Shown here: in pieces, positions 1-11,992 of the stretch
How positions within the stretch are numbered: position 1 is the first letter of the stretch
Layout: every line of letters starts with the position of its first letter
DNA from: Tretioscincus oriximinensis
Lineage: Eukaryota > Chordata > Lepidosauria > Squamata > Gymnophthalmidae
Direction: 5' to 3'
Length of the DNA: 64,000 bases
Assembly: GCA_022410635.1 (NCBI GenBank)
Contig: JAJVDF010000454.1
Location: 45,310 to 109,309 of the forward strand
The notes under the pieces: generated by a model
What the model was told of the DNA's origin: nothing
The model's input: only the letters and a program-made list of their open reading frames with translations
Databases searched by the model: none
Program-made: the position numbers and the translations under genes

Positions 1-262
1 CAGGACTAGACAGGTTTATGGGCACTAAGGGTATAAATGGATACTAAGATAGTTGTCTGGATGTAGCCTCCGGGATGGAGCAACAGGCAGGACTTTTGAA
101 ATACCATTTGCAGGGAGTCACGAACAGGAGCAGCATATTTTGCTTACCTCTGTTCGGACTGCCCAGGTGCATCTGGTGGGCCTTTGTGTGACACAGAATG
201 CTGGACTCGATGGGCTGTGGCCTGATCCAGTATGGCTCTTCTTATGTTCTTATGTTCTTATG
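1..262 (+). mobile_element. CR1 LINE, 3' untranslated end
   Basis: This is the 3' end of a CR1 retrotransposon, entering from outside the window. It finishes in three head-to-tail copies of the octamer TTCTTATG, the terminal repeat at which CR1 elements start reverse transcription. The preceding text (for example 'gctggactcgatgggctgtg') recurs at 48.4 kb and, reverse-complemented and diverged, at 1.3 kb. No coding part remains; the 83-codon frame over it is fortuitous. Confidence 0.85.
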
Positions 263-589
263 TTTATCTCCCTAAACAGGGCTGTGCTAAATAACACTGA
301 ATGAAGCAACAGAAGGTACAGTTGCATCCAAACACTGCTTACTTATTCTGTTATATTTGGATATTCTAAACTAAAACACTGCCTAAAATATTATATTCCA
401 AATATTCAAACACAGCAGCGTAAGTCATNTCTGAATGCCGATAAAGTCTATACATATTATTTATTTATTTACATTTATACCCCATTATAGATATAGGTTT
501 TATATACCTACAAAACATGGGAGGATATTGGTTCCATAGGATACTTCCTCTATAGGATCTTTGATCTCAATATATGTAGAGGAGCATGC
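263..589. other. AT-rich stretch without a gene
   Basis: No gene is seen. Positions about 460-490 carry an ATTTATTTATTTACATTTATACC motif, broken here only by its own length, which is the reverse-complement 3' tail of a repeat family also present at 7.1, 21.3, 46.2 and 61.9 kb. The rest looks unique. Confidence 0.5.
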
Positions 590-900
590 AGTGCCTGCAC
601 TCTTTGGGCACTCCCATGCCAGAGTTTAAGGTGCATTTTTTAAAAAATAGCTGCCACACTACTGCAAATAGCATTTGTTTCTCAGACGGGGAATAGTGCT
701 CTTCTGTAGGTGCGCAGTTCCTTGCCAGCGGTATAAAGCCACAAATGCTATTTGCCAGGACTGCAACATGACATCTATTTAAAAACCACACCAGAGTTAA
801 AGGGGTGATTTTTAAATAGCAGCCATTCTTTGAACATAGCAAATAGTGATCAAACTTCAGTCCCCAGGCAGAGAACTATGCACCTACAGTGGAGTATGAT
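590..900. repeat. Internally duplicated and inverted block
   Basis: The block combines a direct repeat (an A/T-rich run leading into 'aaatagctgcca' near 640-655 and 'aaatagcagcca' near 812-825, offset about 172 bases) with an inverted repeat ('gcaaatagcatttgt' near 664-679 against 'acaaatgctatttgc' near 741-756). A second inverted pair is 'tgtaggtgcgcagtt' near 705-720 against 'actatgcacctaca' near 877-890. It may be a decayed hairpin transposon or a partly duplicated repeat. The minus-strand 91-codon frame across it is not protein-like. Confidence 0.45.
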
Positions 901-1275
901 TCTCTCCTGGATAGCCCAAACTAACTGCAGCAGGGGGGAGAGAGCCTGGGTCAGGAGCTGGACAACACTCCACTTTCTAATCAAGCTCACTCTGCTAGCA
1001 TGTTTCACCTAACCTACAAAGGCAAAGTAGGGAGATGAGTGTGCGACGTAACAGCCAACTAAAGGAATTAAGCTCAGCCGGACACATTCACCTTTATACA
1101 CATTTCTTTGCAATGCCAACATCTGACTATTGGACAGGGGGAGTTTCCAGATCCCCCTTTCCCCTCTTCAGAGCTTGATCACCCCACCTAGATTTAATCT
1201 GAAATGACTGTCCCATTTCAAAAAGAAACAGAATCCAATCTGGTGAAACTGGACTGAGTCCAGAGAAAATTTGTA
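901..1275. other. Unique sequence, no gene seen
   Basis: I see no recognisable repeat or coding feature here. Composition is close to the surrounding background. Confidence 0.4.
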
Positions 1276-2000
1276 CATACATAAGAGGAGCCCTGCTGAT
1301 TCAAGGAGGAACCCATCTAGTCCAGCCTTCTGTCTCACACAGTGACCCACCAAGTGCACTTGGGCAGTCTAGAACAGAAGAAGGCAAAATATGCACCTGT
1401 TCTCACTGCTCTGCAAATGGCATTCCAGAAATCCTGCCTGTTGCTCCATCTCAGAGGCAGCATCAAGACATCCATCCTAGTAGCTATTTATACCCTTTGT
1501 GTCCATGAACCTGTCTAATCCCCTCTTAAAGCTATCCAGGCTGCTAGCTACCACCACCTCTTCTGGAAATAAATTCCAAAGGCTGATGACCCTCTGGGTG
1601 AAAAATACTTTCTCTTGCCTGTCCTCATTCTTCTGCCCATCAGCTTCATGGAATGCCCCCTAGTCTTAGTGTTATGCAATAGAGAAAACAATTTTGCTCT
1701 ATTCACCTGATTTTATACATTCAATCACATTACCTCTCAAATGCCATCTTTCAAGGCTAAAGAGGCCCAGACGTAGCCAGATTCCATAAGGGAGGTGCTC
1801 CAGTCCCTTGATCATTCTTGTTGTCCTTTTCTGCACCTTCTCTAGTTCCACAATATCCTTTGTGAAATGTGATGACCAGAATTGGACACAGTACCCCAAA
1901 TGGGGCCTCACCATAAATTTCTAAAGAGGCAAAACACTTGCTGGTTTGTTTTCAGTTCCTTTCCTAATAATCCCTAACACTGAATTTGCTTTTTTTTTGC
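1276..2000 (-). pseudogene. CR1 LINE remnant: end of reverse transcriptase ORF plus 3' UTR
   Basis: On the minus strand this is the last part of a CR1 element. A 71-codon frame (1699-1914) reads VRPHLGYCVQFWSSHF then VEKVQKRTTRMIKGLEHLPY in diverged form, which is the C-terminal part of the CR1 ORF2 reverse-transcriptase protein; the equivalent VRPHLEYCVQFWSPH is in the CR1 copy at 37.6 kb. The coding part ends in LRGNVIECIKSGE. The 3' UTR runs left to about 1276, where the terminal octamers are degraded to 'cataagagg'. It is 5'-truncated near 2000, carries frame damage and lacks the RT active-site region, so it is dead. The duplicate UTR text at 1-262 is on the opposite strand. Confidence 0.85.
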
Positions 2001-2629
2001 TTTTGTCTGTTTTAAGGTCAGTTTTTTGGGAGAGAATCCTCAGAAAGTCCTTCTACCACTGAAGCTAGTGCTAACCCAAACAATTTTCAGTTTAATTTAA
2101 ACAAAAAATACAGTGGTGTCAGCATTGACTAGTCCATTTAAAGTCCTGTTTTTTTAGTCTGTCAGAATGGGACCCGAGAGATAAACTTTAAACATCCTAA
2201 ATAGGATGAACATTTACACAAAAAAGAAATAAACTAGAGCATTCTCTACTTCAGTANCGAGAATAAAAAGGGAGGTAAACACAAAAGGGATCTACATAAA
2301 AAGATCATAGAGAACTGAGAAGGATAGGCAGATAAAATGCTTCACTTGTACAGCATACTAATTTCTGGCCTCACACGTCCCTGGTGACCATATCCCAAGT
2401 CCCTCCCAGTCCCCCAGAGCCTGCCATTCCCATCCATAGTCCCTCCCATCACAACCATGGCCCTTTCACCCTGCCGCTTGCCTCGGGTGGCCCTGCCCCT
2501 CCTCTTAGCTGGCCTTACCCCTTGCCACACAGAACAAAAGTAAAAAAGATAGCCAAATGCTACACCAGATTTTGTGCATTTTAAATTCTGACTTTTGATT
2601 TAAAATGGGACTCAAAGACTGACAAAACA
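2001..2629. other. Unique sequence, no gene seen
   Basis: No gene recognised. Positions 2360-2520 are C-rich, which opens short frames on both strands (proline/histidine-rich on plus), but these have no domain, start context or splice signal to support them. Confidence 0.4.
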
Positions 2630-2809
2630 ACTATTTTTCAACTTCAGAGAAATAGCCGTGTTAGTCTAGTAGAAAGTCCAGCAAAGGAGCTAGCAGCACT
2701 TTGAGATGCATCTGAAGAAGTAGACGGGTCTACGAAAGCTTATGTCACCCACTTTTCTCAAGTTAGTCTCAAAGTGCTGCTAGCTTCTTTGCTGGACTAT
2801 TTTTCAACT
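2630..2809 (-). mobile_element. Hairpin-type retroposon, copy 1, with 14-bp target duplication
   Basis: An insertion running from 'ttcagagaaatagccgtg' to 'agctagcttctttgctgg' is flanked by the exact 14-mer 'actatttttcaact' at 2630-2643 and 2796-2809. Its two arms are partly complementary ('agcaaaggagctagcagca' against 'tgctgctagcttctttgct'), so the transcript could fold into a hairpin. The same family occurs at 29.57, 50.44 and 58.32 kb. A target duplication of this length and lack of TA or 8-bp flanks argue for LINE-driven retroposition rather than cut-and-paste transposition. I place the element on the minus strand because the shortest copy keeps only the 'ttcagagaaatag' end, as expected if this is the 3' end. 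The family name is not known to me. Confidence 0.7.
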
Positions 2810-4007
2810 GTTTTCATTCAAAACCTTTATGTTTAACTCTTTCCTAATGCAATCTTATTGAGACAGTGGTATTTAATTTTTTTAAAATTAGGCATCTTTT
2901 ATTATTTTACTAATGTTATATTTTTATTAATGCTGCAGCGCACTCTGGGACCATTTGTTGAAGTGTCGAAAAGATATTTTATAAAATATGGAATATTTCC
3001 TTTTCTTGCACTCAGAGGGTTTTTTCTTAACCTATGGTACCTCTAAGCAAACCTCTTGTGCCAAATTTATAATCAACCAAAGAAATACTGGCCAACTTAA
3101 ACTGTTTTGGACCAGAGGTTTTATATTTCCATAATTCAAGATAATCATGATCTCCACAAGTCTGTTGCCACTTATCCTTAAACAGTTTGGATAAATAGAG
3201 TTTCCCGGTTTTGAAGTTTCTACCCCATCCCATTAAAGAATTTTGATAGGAGTGGCAGTCAATCTTGCACAAGTTATCTGAAGAAACGTCTACAGTTATG
3301 GTTGTTTGAGTTTATTCTAGAAACAAGTAGAAATGTGAAAATGTATTTTCTTAATTGCTGTTTCAATCAATAGCCTGTTCCTCCTCTAACCTAGGGACTC
3401 ACTGTGTGGCTTAAATAACCTATGGGAAGATCATTTGCACCTCAACAACAATTCATAACAATGTCACATCATTAAACTCTGAACTGAACCTCAATAATGT
3501 AGGTTAGTGACCAGTAAGGGACTTTATTACCTGGGTCACACCCTTGGGGACTGGAAGGATTCAGGAGTGGTAAAAAGCTCTGTCGGTGCAGATATTTCAC
3601 AAAATCAGCAAATAATTCTCTCTCTCGTGTTATCTGGAGACAAGGCATTACCTAAAAGTAATGCTTTTTTCAAAATGTTTTAGCACATCTCTTATGTAAA
3701 ATGGCAAGTACATTATGTAAAAAGAAAAAAAGCAGAGTTGCATTGAAGGAAGAAGTTGGCAATATCTCTTAGATCCTATCTACAGGAAACTGCCGGAAGA
3801 CATTGAAAAGTCTATGTGGATCCAAATCGTAATTAGGATAAGCAGAATGTAAATGTACATTAGCCCTGTTTAATAGTTGGAGACAGGTGTAACTATCTGT
3901 ATTTTTAACAGTCCTCTTTTGTATGAAACCAAGGCACAACCCTTGCTGCTGATATTGAAAATTTTATGTTAATTAAATAACCCCTAACCACTTGGTACAT
4001 TTTTGCA
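2810..4007. other. Unique AT-rich sequence, no gene seen
   Basis: No repeat or gene recognised. An 81-codon minus-strand frame at 3027-3272 has no recognisable domain. It could be a fragment of an old LINE, but I could not match it to the L1 or CR1 copies in this window. Confidence 0.4.
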
Positions 4008-4029
4008 ACACACACACACACACACACAC
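4008..4029. repeat. (CA)n microsatellite
   Basis: Eleven CA units in an uninterrupted run. Confidence 0.95.
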
Positions 4030-4439
4030 TTACTTTGTAATTACCTCCATTATTGAAATAACTCGCTTGATTTATGCTTGCTACAATAACATTGCAGTTC
4101 CTTCTTCTTTTTTAATTTTTTTGTCTTTAGCAAAACAGAGATCCCAAGGAGGGAATAAAAAACTATTACTGTAAATTAAATATTAAAGCTAACTTATTTT
4201 TGCAGAAGAACCCTCTCATGTAACAATGATAACTGTTCTTACGATATGGAACCACTTTTTTTCTGCATTTTTGTACATTACCGTTTACAGTGAAACCTAA
4301 CCGTGAATGGCTTCCCTCCTCCAAAATAAAATGAATTTACGAAATGGGGAGGTTCCTAAATGCAGTTATCTTCTCCCCTTTTTCATGAATGATGGTAGCT
4401 TAAGGGGGCAGCTATTATAGTATTCATTTAGTNATTAAG

Positions 4440-4900
4440 AAATACAACATTTGCTGGAGAGTTAGGCCTTTTAGTCTAGAATGGATTATCACTTGATCCC
4501 TTCCTTAAGCATTTTTATACAAGAGTGCATTACCCTTGGAGCCACCCTGGGCTCCATGCCTCATTAACCTGGGCGTTAGATAAATCAAAGGCGGCCTCAG
4601 AGACAAAGATAAGCAAACTGCGGGCCAGCAAGAGGATGATGTATGGATCCAGGAGGCTAATAGGAAAGTATTGACAGGAAAATGGTGTGCTTATCTTGCA
4701 ATCACTGCATATTGCAATGAGAGCTCCCAAAAGCAGATGGGGATACACTTTAGGGAATGCCTGAGATGAAGAGGCAGAAATATCTCCTCCCACCACCACT
4801 GCTAAGCTAAGTCCAAATAAGAACTTAGTTTCTTTATAGCAAATATGCCAGAGCACCACTGGGTTTAATACAGGGTGGAGAATAAGGAACGGTACACATT
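4440..4900. other. Unique block, candidate conserved non-coding element
   Basis: Non-repetitive and slightly more GC-rich than its flanks, with a TCF/LEF-like motif (ATCAAAGG, near 4586) and GATAA motifs. The minus strand carries a 109-codon frame (4530-4859), hydrophobic and rich in L, I and S, with no recognisable domain. I regard the frame as chance. Conservation is inferred from its look only and has not been measured. Confidence 0.25.
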
Positions 4901-6103
4901 CCGTTTAGGAGTATGTGGTTTAATTCTCCCTAAGGCAGTAAATAAAAAAGGAAGGCGAGAAGGTATCTGTGCAAAACACTAAAAACCATGCCACTGAGAG
5001 CAATATATTGTGGTTGTGAAATACAGTGTTTAAACCTTTTTTTTAATAGGAACAAATTTATATCTCAGTTGCAATGCATGGCTTCTGAATGAAAAGTAAT
5101 ATGATGAATGCCCAATCCTCTCTTTTTTAACAGCAGCTCAAGATAAGTTAGCACTTTTTACAAGGTCAGTAATAAAGAGCATCTAAGGATGAGTCCACAC
5201 AGGTCAGAATATCAGACCTGCAAACATCCAAGACTTGGGCTGCTTCTATATAATGTTCTCCTACTGAGTTGATGGGATCATCATGATACCTCCACCATAC
5301 AGGGCAACGGAGCGTCCATGTCCTCCTGGGTCCCACCCAGGGAAAAGCTCATTTATCACAGGAGAGGGTGCTGGTTTTCAACATCAGCACAAAATACCTC
5401 TTGAGTCTGACACACCATCGCTTGGATATTGCAAGAAGAAGCCAGCCAGGACTGCAAAATCGCACCTGGTTTTCAGATGCAGTAGTGACCTTCTGGTCCT
5501 CTCGCCAGCTTTGTGTGGATTTTTTAGGTAATGTGAACAGATGGGAGATTGTGTTATGCTGGGTTTATACCCCATTTTGGGTTTTACTCCATAGTGTGGA
5601 AGGTACCTTATTTCCCTTAGTGCTGCCTACCAGAGAACCTGGTAGCCTCACCAATGGACAGAAGGAAAGTTCTTAGAACATTTGCTAGTCTGGCTAATAG
5701 ACTCTAATATCAATCAGTGATGGAATGTAGGAATTTACATTTAAACTGATGTCTATATGATTGTGGCAGCCATTTTTAAGTTGGTGTGATTATAGAAGCT
5801 GTAGTAGTAAACATATACGTGGTTTTGCACTAACAATAGTTGTCCACATGATTCCTAGACAGTTGCCATTACTATAAGTTGTCTTTAATAATATCTTCAA
5901 TTTCCTCACTGTAGTCTCTTTAATTGTCTCCAGTCACTTTGTCCTTTGTCTTCTTCCTCTGCTTGATGCACATGATTTTCCCTAGCTCTGCATCTACTTA
6001 CAGCATATGTCCAAAGCATTTGAATTTTCTGTATGTTTCTAACGTGATTGTTCTGAAATATAATCTCAGTTGTAACAGAAGAATATTTACTTAGCGTGAA
6101 CTA
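4901..6103. other. Unique sequence, no gene seen
   Basis: No repeat recognised. Two overlapping plus-strand frames at 5283-5676 and one on minus at 5384-5575 share a slightly GC-richer block. None has a recognisable domain, signal peptide or splice context. Confidence 0.4.
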
Positions 6104-6181
6104 TACTGCTCAAAACAACTAAGGGAACACTTTGACATAACAGTGTATGTTAAAGTGTTCCCTTAATTGTTTTGAGCAGTA
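6104..6181. mobile_element. 78-bp palindromic Tc1/mariner-type MITE, copy 1
   Basis: The element is almost one perfect inverted repeat: TACTGCTCAAAACAA at the left end and TTGTTTTGAGCAGTA at the right, each followed inward by a 'aagggaacact' type segment. It sits in TA-rich flanks as expected for TA-target transposons. Four more copies lie at 33563, 42207, 55679 and 57576, nearly all exactly 78 bp. From memory, the terminal ACTGCTCAAAA...GGGAACACT resembles the ends of Tc1-type elements of fish and frogs. It codes for nothing and would need a transposase from elsewhere. Confidence 0.85.
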
Positions 6182-7086
6182 TATATACAATACACTATAT
6201 TTTTGCCCTGACCAATTCCTCTGAATAAATTCTCCTCTTTTATGTCTCCTCTCCCAGTGTCTAGCTGATCCAGCCAGTTAGATACATGGCCATTCTAGCG
6301 GACCCAGTCATCCACATGACCATTCTTTATAGGTTGTTGCTATCTTCTTGAGCCAATCACTTATTGTCCTGCTTTTTACCTCAGGGTTAATAGTTGCTTG
6401 AGAAGTGATGATTTTGAAATTCCATATAGTTTTCATACCAGATACTGGTATACTGTAAATATAAATTTGAATCCAATAAAATAATAATTTATAACATCTA
6501 CATCTATCTATATCTATATCATGTATAATTCTTATATAAAAATATATATGAGAATGATATATACTCCAGCAGGCATGGCATGCCAGACAGGTATGATTGG
6601 GTGATTAATTGGTTTCATAAGGTAGGAGTAGTGTTCTTTAGCAGTTATCCTTCACATAATGTGGCTTCAGAACATATGTAGAGAGGGAACTCTGATCCTC
6701 TTGTGACAAGTTCTATGGACATGTGAATCAGATGTCCTCACATGCAGGTTTTTCAGACAAGGGGAAATAATCAGACTGACTGAAGCAAAGGAAACAATGC
6801 ATTCACATTGGTGGATAAGCAACTTGAGAAGCAGGCAAAGATTTGATAAAGTAGCTCATTGACAAAAGGAGGAGTTTAAAGAGCAACAAGAGAGCGTGAC
6901 AAAGCAAAACTGGGACATTTCAGTATTGACACTTTAAAGCAACATTCTGAGCTACTTAATAGTACTCAGGGAGCAGTGGCTTAGCAGGCTGTGGGGCTAA
7001 TTTGGAATGGCTGGCTCACCATTCATGCATGGTCACTAAAAAACATGACTGATGAGATCCCTAGATGGGCAAAATCCACATGCCAG
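6182..7086. other. Unique AT-rich sequence, no gene seen
   Basis: Positions 6480-6560 are a degenerate TA/ATCT-rich low-complexity run. Nothing else recognised. Confidence 0.4.
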
Positions 7087-7320
7087 TGACCACTATTTAT
7101 TTATTTACATTTCTATACTGTCTTATACCCAAAGGTCTCAGGGCAGTTAACAATAAAAAACAGATTAACTAAACAACGATGCCTTAAAGTAGGAAAGGAA
7201 GAGCGATTTTTTCAGCCAAAAACCAAGTTAAAGAGGTGCATCTTCAAGGTACTGTTCCGTAGTTTGGGGGCTGCCACGGAGAAGACCCTCTCCTGGGTTC
7301 CTGCCCTCTGTTCATCACAT
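7087..7320 (-). mobile_element. Non-LTR retroposon fragment (reverse-oriented, TTTA-tailed family)
   Basis: It begins with 'ctatttatttatttacatt', the reverse complement of a TAAATAAATA tail, followed by 'cttatacccaaaggtctcag', and ends in 'tgggggctgccacggagaag'. The tail segment recurs at 21.31, 46.20 and (variant) 39.17 and 61.88 kb. I recognise the general pattern from squamate genomes as an abundant retroposon but cannot name the subfamily. Confidence 0.6.
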
Positions 7321-8380
7321 TTTTCTCACACTGCTGTTGCTGTCCTACAAACAGTAATGATCATGTAGTCATTTTACTACGTGATCATCATTTGCAGCAC
7401 AATGAAGACATGCGTGTGGGTGCAGCCTTAGAATAGGAAGAGCCCCTGGTGCTTTAAGCCACAAAGTTGTCTTTTATTTCATTTTGGGAATAGCTTTGAT
7501 GTTTTGCTGCAACTTTTGTAATGATTCAAATAAAGGTTCACGGTGGATGCGAAACATTTGAATCCCAAAGTCTGTTTTCCCATTAAGGCCCCTCCCTGCT
7601 TCACTTATATTTATTGCTTTGTCTAAACAGGCGCTGCAGAATCAGGCAGCAATTTGATTAATGGGGTTTCAAATTAGTACAAGGAGCTCTTCTACCCAAG
7701 TAGTTATTCCACAGAGCGGTAGGTATTCCATCCACTCTCTGGTGGTCCTTGTACCTTTAACAGATTCTTTTTTATCTGTCTACTCCTGCAGCTCACAGCT
7801 GTGCCTATTTGATGGCCTGATGGACTGGCTCTAGTACCCTGGGAGAGCATCAGGGTGCATCCATTACTCATCTGTGACAATAACCAATCGAGTAAGATGT
7901 AGCACTCAATTCCAGCAGAAAGACCTATAATGTTAGAGTCAGGAGGTTATCACAGAGGGACTTGCACCTTGCTCTCAATAAGTCGAGAGAGCTTTACAGT
8001 CAATGCTGGAACTGCAGCTCACAAAGCTGAAAGCTGCAGATTTAAGGGGCAGATTAGTTTGCATCTTCTTAAATACTACCTATCTTAATGCAGAAGGAAA
8101 AGCTAAAGGAGGTGTGTGTACGTGTGTGTTTACTAGCTCACAGAATGTGTGGACCAAAATGGTTGTGCTTGCTTTTAACTCTAAGAAGAATTTCTAACTA
8201 AGAACACGTAGTTATTAAGAGGTTTAATCAGGATTGTTAGATCCATACACTAAAATGCTGGCTGCAAGTGGTAGCAATTGCTTATTAGCAAGTAGAATTG
8301 CAAAGTAAGCAACTTAGCCACTTTCTCAAGGATGGAGCCACCCATAGACCATGCAGAGCAGTGCCCAGGGGCCCTAGCAT
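7321..8380. other. Unique sequence, candidate conserved non-coding stretch
   Basis: No repeat recognised. The part around 7440-7870 has mixed composition with homeobox-type and bHLH-type motifs such as GATTAATGG and CAGCTG, the look of regulatory DNA. This is an impression, not a measurement. Confidence 0.25.
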
Positions 8381-9100
8381 GTGGCTGTTATAATCCCACA
8401 CACACACACCCAGGTCTGGCTGTTAAAAATGTAAACAGCCATTACAAATTTAAAATAATTAAAAAAAAATTCTGTAGGGTGCCTGGCAGGCTGGTGACAA
8501 CTGTGCATGTACATGCAAGTGTATACCACATGTGCCACCACCGCCCACGCCTGCCATTTTATTGTTCAGTCTAGTTGGGAGAGCAGAGTGGTGGGCAGCA
8601 AAAGAGCAGCCAGGTGAGCAACTGTCTGCTGCAGGCACTGGTCAGCCTCATGTGGAGCCCTCCTTCCTGACCCCCAGTACCTACCTGCTGCGACCAAGAG
8701 TGGAAGGGCCTCTGCTGTGGATTTTGGCACATTCTGTTGCTGCTGCTCTGATCTTATGATGACTGCAGTCATTGCCTGGGCCTGGCTGCTGGCCTGCTGC
8801 TGTGTTTCTTCCCCTACACAACTTGATCACTCCACTGAACCAGCCATCAGCTACTGCAGTGGCTGGCCTGTTCGCTGCGGCACGTCCTCAGCCCACTTAC
8901 AAGCAGGAAGGAGACAAACAACAGCCCAGGTGGCTGTTGCTGCTGTTCCTCTTTGCTTGGAAGATGTTATCTTGCCATTGTATCATTGCCCTACCTTTGC
9001 CCACCACTTGCTATGCCACAAGGGCTGTTGTTCTTCTCCTTCTCCTTTGCAAGCGGGTAGACACACGAAGACAAACTTTGAAGAGATAGTGTATTAAACT
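8381..9100. other. GC-richer block without a recognised gene
   Basis: GC rises here, and overlapping frames open on both strands (plus 8717-9097, 126 codons; plus 8772-9089; minus 8566-8772). They are Cys/Leu/Pro-rich, share the same DNA in different frames and show no domain. CTG-rich text ('tgttgctgctgctctgat') explains the poly-leucine, alanine and cysteine runs. It may be an old unclassified repeat. Confidence 0.35.
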
Positions 9101-9955
9101 CCAACTTGGATGTAAATGAATTCCGTAAATTAGGAAGAAATTATATACAGTATATCCTCTGGTGACTTTACCTACAACTTCAACCTATCCAAGAGCCTAA
9201 AATAAACTGTCACATCAGTATCTTTTTGGTTAGCTTTCCTCTTCCCTTGACTCTTTCAACATGCCATCCATGATCTAAAATAAGAATTTCTATAAAGGTA
9301 TTTTCTTAAATCGAGAGCAGCAACCCTGTCTTTTGAGCCTGTTTGTTTTTTAAAAATAATTCGTAGTCTCCGTGTTCAATCATGTATTGTCACATATATC
9401 ATCTCATTAAGTTTGGATAACAACCATAGTATGATATTCATTTTTCCTGAGCTAGGACTTTTAGTTCTCCTTTGTTTCTCAATGTTGTCCAGCCAGGGAG
9501 GAAGGATAATATTTTAATTATTGAGTTATTGATGTTATCGATGTTGTTATTGAATGTTGTGACCTAGCCCAGAACCTTTAGGGGGAAAGTTTGGAATGAA
9601 TGAATAAATATACACATATATAAACAAATGAATACTCTATGCATTGTTAAAGGGAAAATCTAAGTTTGTAGTTAGCACTTTCTACTGGCCTGTTTTCTAT
9701 TGTGTCTGATCTACTCCCTCTTAGTTACAACTGGGCACTTGACTTTTGCCATTTTGTACTTGTGCCCTGTGGCTATAGTTTACAATTCTCCTAGGGCTGT
9801 GGTCAAACACAAGCTTTTTAAACTATCTTCTGAAGAGCTGAACTAAACAGCTTGTCTTGGGCCCTATCTGAAGAAGCACCTTCTTCCATCTAGATCTGTC
9901 TGTGCATTGAGTTCTTAAGGAGAAGGCTTTCTGTTAGTTCCTCCCCTTTCAGAGA
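9101..9955. other. Unique AT-rich sequence, no gene seen
   Basis: Nothing recognised apart from short AT-rich low-complexity runs (9600-9640). Confidence 0.4.
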
Positions 9956-10262
9956 TGCTATGGTTTGGGGCACAAAGGAGGGCCTCTGTGGTGGCCTCAC
10001 ACTCTGGAACATCCTCCCACTAGACGTTACTTACACTGTATAGTTTCATATGCACGGCAAAAACCATATCTCTTTACCCAGGCTTTTGACTCTTAACTCT
10101 CTCTTAACTCCAGGTAGGGTGGGTGGGTTGGAGGAAAAGGAGGAAGGGTATGGATCTTTTAAAACATTTCATTAATGTAGGTTTGTTATTTATTTACTTT
10201 CACGATGAAGATTATTATCCACCCTGGGACCAATAGTGAATGGCTGCATATAAATAATTTTA
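9956..10262 (+). pseudogene. L2-like LINE 3' end, highly decayed
   Basis: Frame pieces near 9980-10090 resemble the 'RAFSVVAPRLWNSLP' segment that ends the L2-like ORF (compare VAFTVIAPTLWNSLLSE at 12.3 kb), with frameshifts. This is followed by a 3' UTR finishing in 'tccaccctgggacca...gctgcatataaataatttt', the same type of tail as at 22.9 and 53.9 kb. The assignment rests on short matches. Confidence 0.45.
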
Positions 10263-10348
10263 AGGAGTCAAAACCATTTTTCTGGGTTTCAGTCTAATTC
10301 TTCAGGACTGAGGATGGTTTAAAATCATATGTATAAACAGGCCCTGCT

Positions 10349-10385
10349 CTTCCTCCTCCTCCTCCTCCTCCTCTTCCTCCTTCTC
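10349..10385. repeat. (TCC)n microsatellite
   Basis: About ten CCT/TCC units with minor interruptions, inside a pyrimidine-rich stretch. Confidence 0.9.
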
Positions 10386-11990
10386 CCCGCCCTACTCAAG
10401 GTGGAGTAGACTGTTGACCTTCCCATGTTGACAACAGTATTTTTTTAATTATTATTTAATAGATTTTATTATTATTAACTGGGTTACATATAAATATCAA
10501 CATACAATCAATCAGAAATAATCAATATACAAAATATAGAATGAACCTTCAAATAGGAATATTTAAACATCTCTTAAAGATCTTTATCAAAAACATTAGC
10601 AAAGAGCAGGAAGAGTGAATATCACAGCCACACCTTCCAGCCTCTGCAATCTTAGTACACTCCCTTGCTATTTATAAGGGGAGAAGACAACATGCACTAT
10701 ATATATCCTCTTGCCAAATAGTGGTGAGGAAATGGTTGATCAAGTTTTTCTAAGATCAAAACACTGCGCTTTGATATTCGCTCTTTTCCAGGGCTGCTCC
10801 CAGTTCTTTGGAATGCTTGTGGACAATTATTAAGTGGTACTCCACAAACGTCTAGAAAATGTGTGACAAATAGCAGTTCAGATGTTCAGTTNCCAGTAAT
10901 TGCTTGGATTATTCCCTCAACCAAGTATGGAAAGGGCCTTAGGTTCTCTCATTTTATTGTTTATAGCTTTGTTTATGTTCCATTTTGTTTCAGGTATTGG
11001 GCTTCTGAAAGTAAGTCTAATAGTTCAGAACAATGAACGGAGTATCAATGTAAATAATGAATTGCATAGAATTATTGAGATAATCCAAGATACAGAAGTC
11101 ATACAGGGACATATATTTCAAGTACTGAGCAATACGTTGGATGGGGTTGGCTCCATTTCTGAGATGCATGGAATTTTCCCCACATCGTCTCACCCCTCAA
11201 AAATGCTTCCTATATGTAATGCATGCAAGGACCTTTTTTAATAAACCAAGCAATTAAGATCTTAGCAAAAAAAGTGATAAACTTGCTGAGAAAAAAACAC
11301 CAGATGTTTTTCTTCCTATTTTTGAAATATAATAAATCTACATTTCTAAAATTCATTTTGATTTCTACTCACACATCAAGGGACACTGTGAGTTAATTAG
11401 GCACAATGAAAATATCTCCTTTTTTAACATCACAGGGGTTGCATTTTAATCCCCACTTAACCAAAGAATATGGTGGAGAAAAGACTATAATATCTTTCTG
11501 TAATTTTCTCATCCACAGAAGGAATTGCTTGAGAATAGACTTCTCTTTCCCGTTGTGCTCTTGCGGGGCTGTTTGACNTCCCTTTTTTCCTCCCATGCAG
11601 CTTTAAGTTCACTTAACAGGTAATGGAGACGAAGCGATCTTGGCCGACGATGCAATAAAAAGCATTCAGGAAGAAGAAAGCAGAATCCCTGCCATCAGCT
11701 GCCATCAACCACCTACAGCAGGGATGGAATATGTCCAGGAACCATCAGAAACAAGCAATAACTGCTTCCCCAGTCAAACATGCTGAACTTAAGGGAGGCA
11801 ATTTAAGGTAAATAGAACAATTCTGACATTTTCTATAAATTCACTAATATTTTGTTTCCAATGGACTTTTTATTTTTGTTCCCTTGTTTCTAGAGCACCT
11901 TTCTAAGCCATTGTATTTCATTGTGTTTTTTTTTAAAAAAGCGTAAACAATTTGCTTTCTAATGTCATATTGTCTCATGTCTATTTTCAA
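10386..11990. other. Unique AT-rich sequence, no gene confirmed
   Basis: A 113-codon plus-strand frame (10900-11241) starts with a hydrophobic stretch (LILLFIALFMFHFV) and then a polar part. It has no recognisable domain, and I see no flanking splice or promoter support. The 10440-10550 stretch is an AT-rich tract that could be a decayed L1 3' UTR. Confidence 0.35.
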
Positions 11991-11992
11991 CT

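Noticed and set aside
4530..4859. 109-codon minus-strand frame, hydrophobic
   Set aside because: No recognisable domain, no splice or promoter context; kept only as part of a possible non-coding element.
8717..9097. 126- and 105-codon overlapping Cys/Leu-rich frames
   Set aside because: Two frames on the same CTG-rich DNA, with no domain or conserved start.
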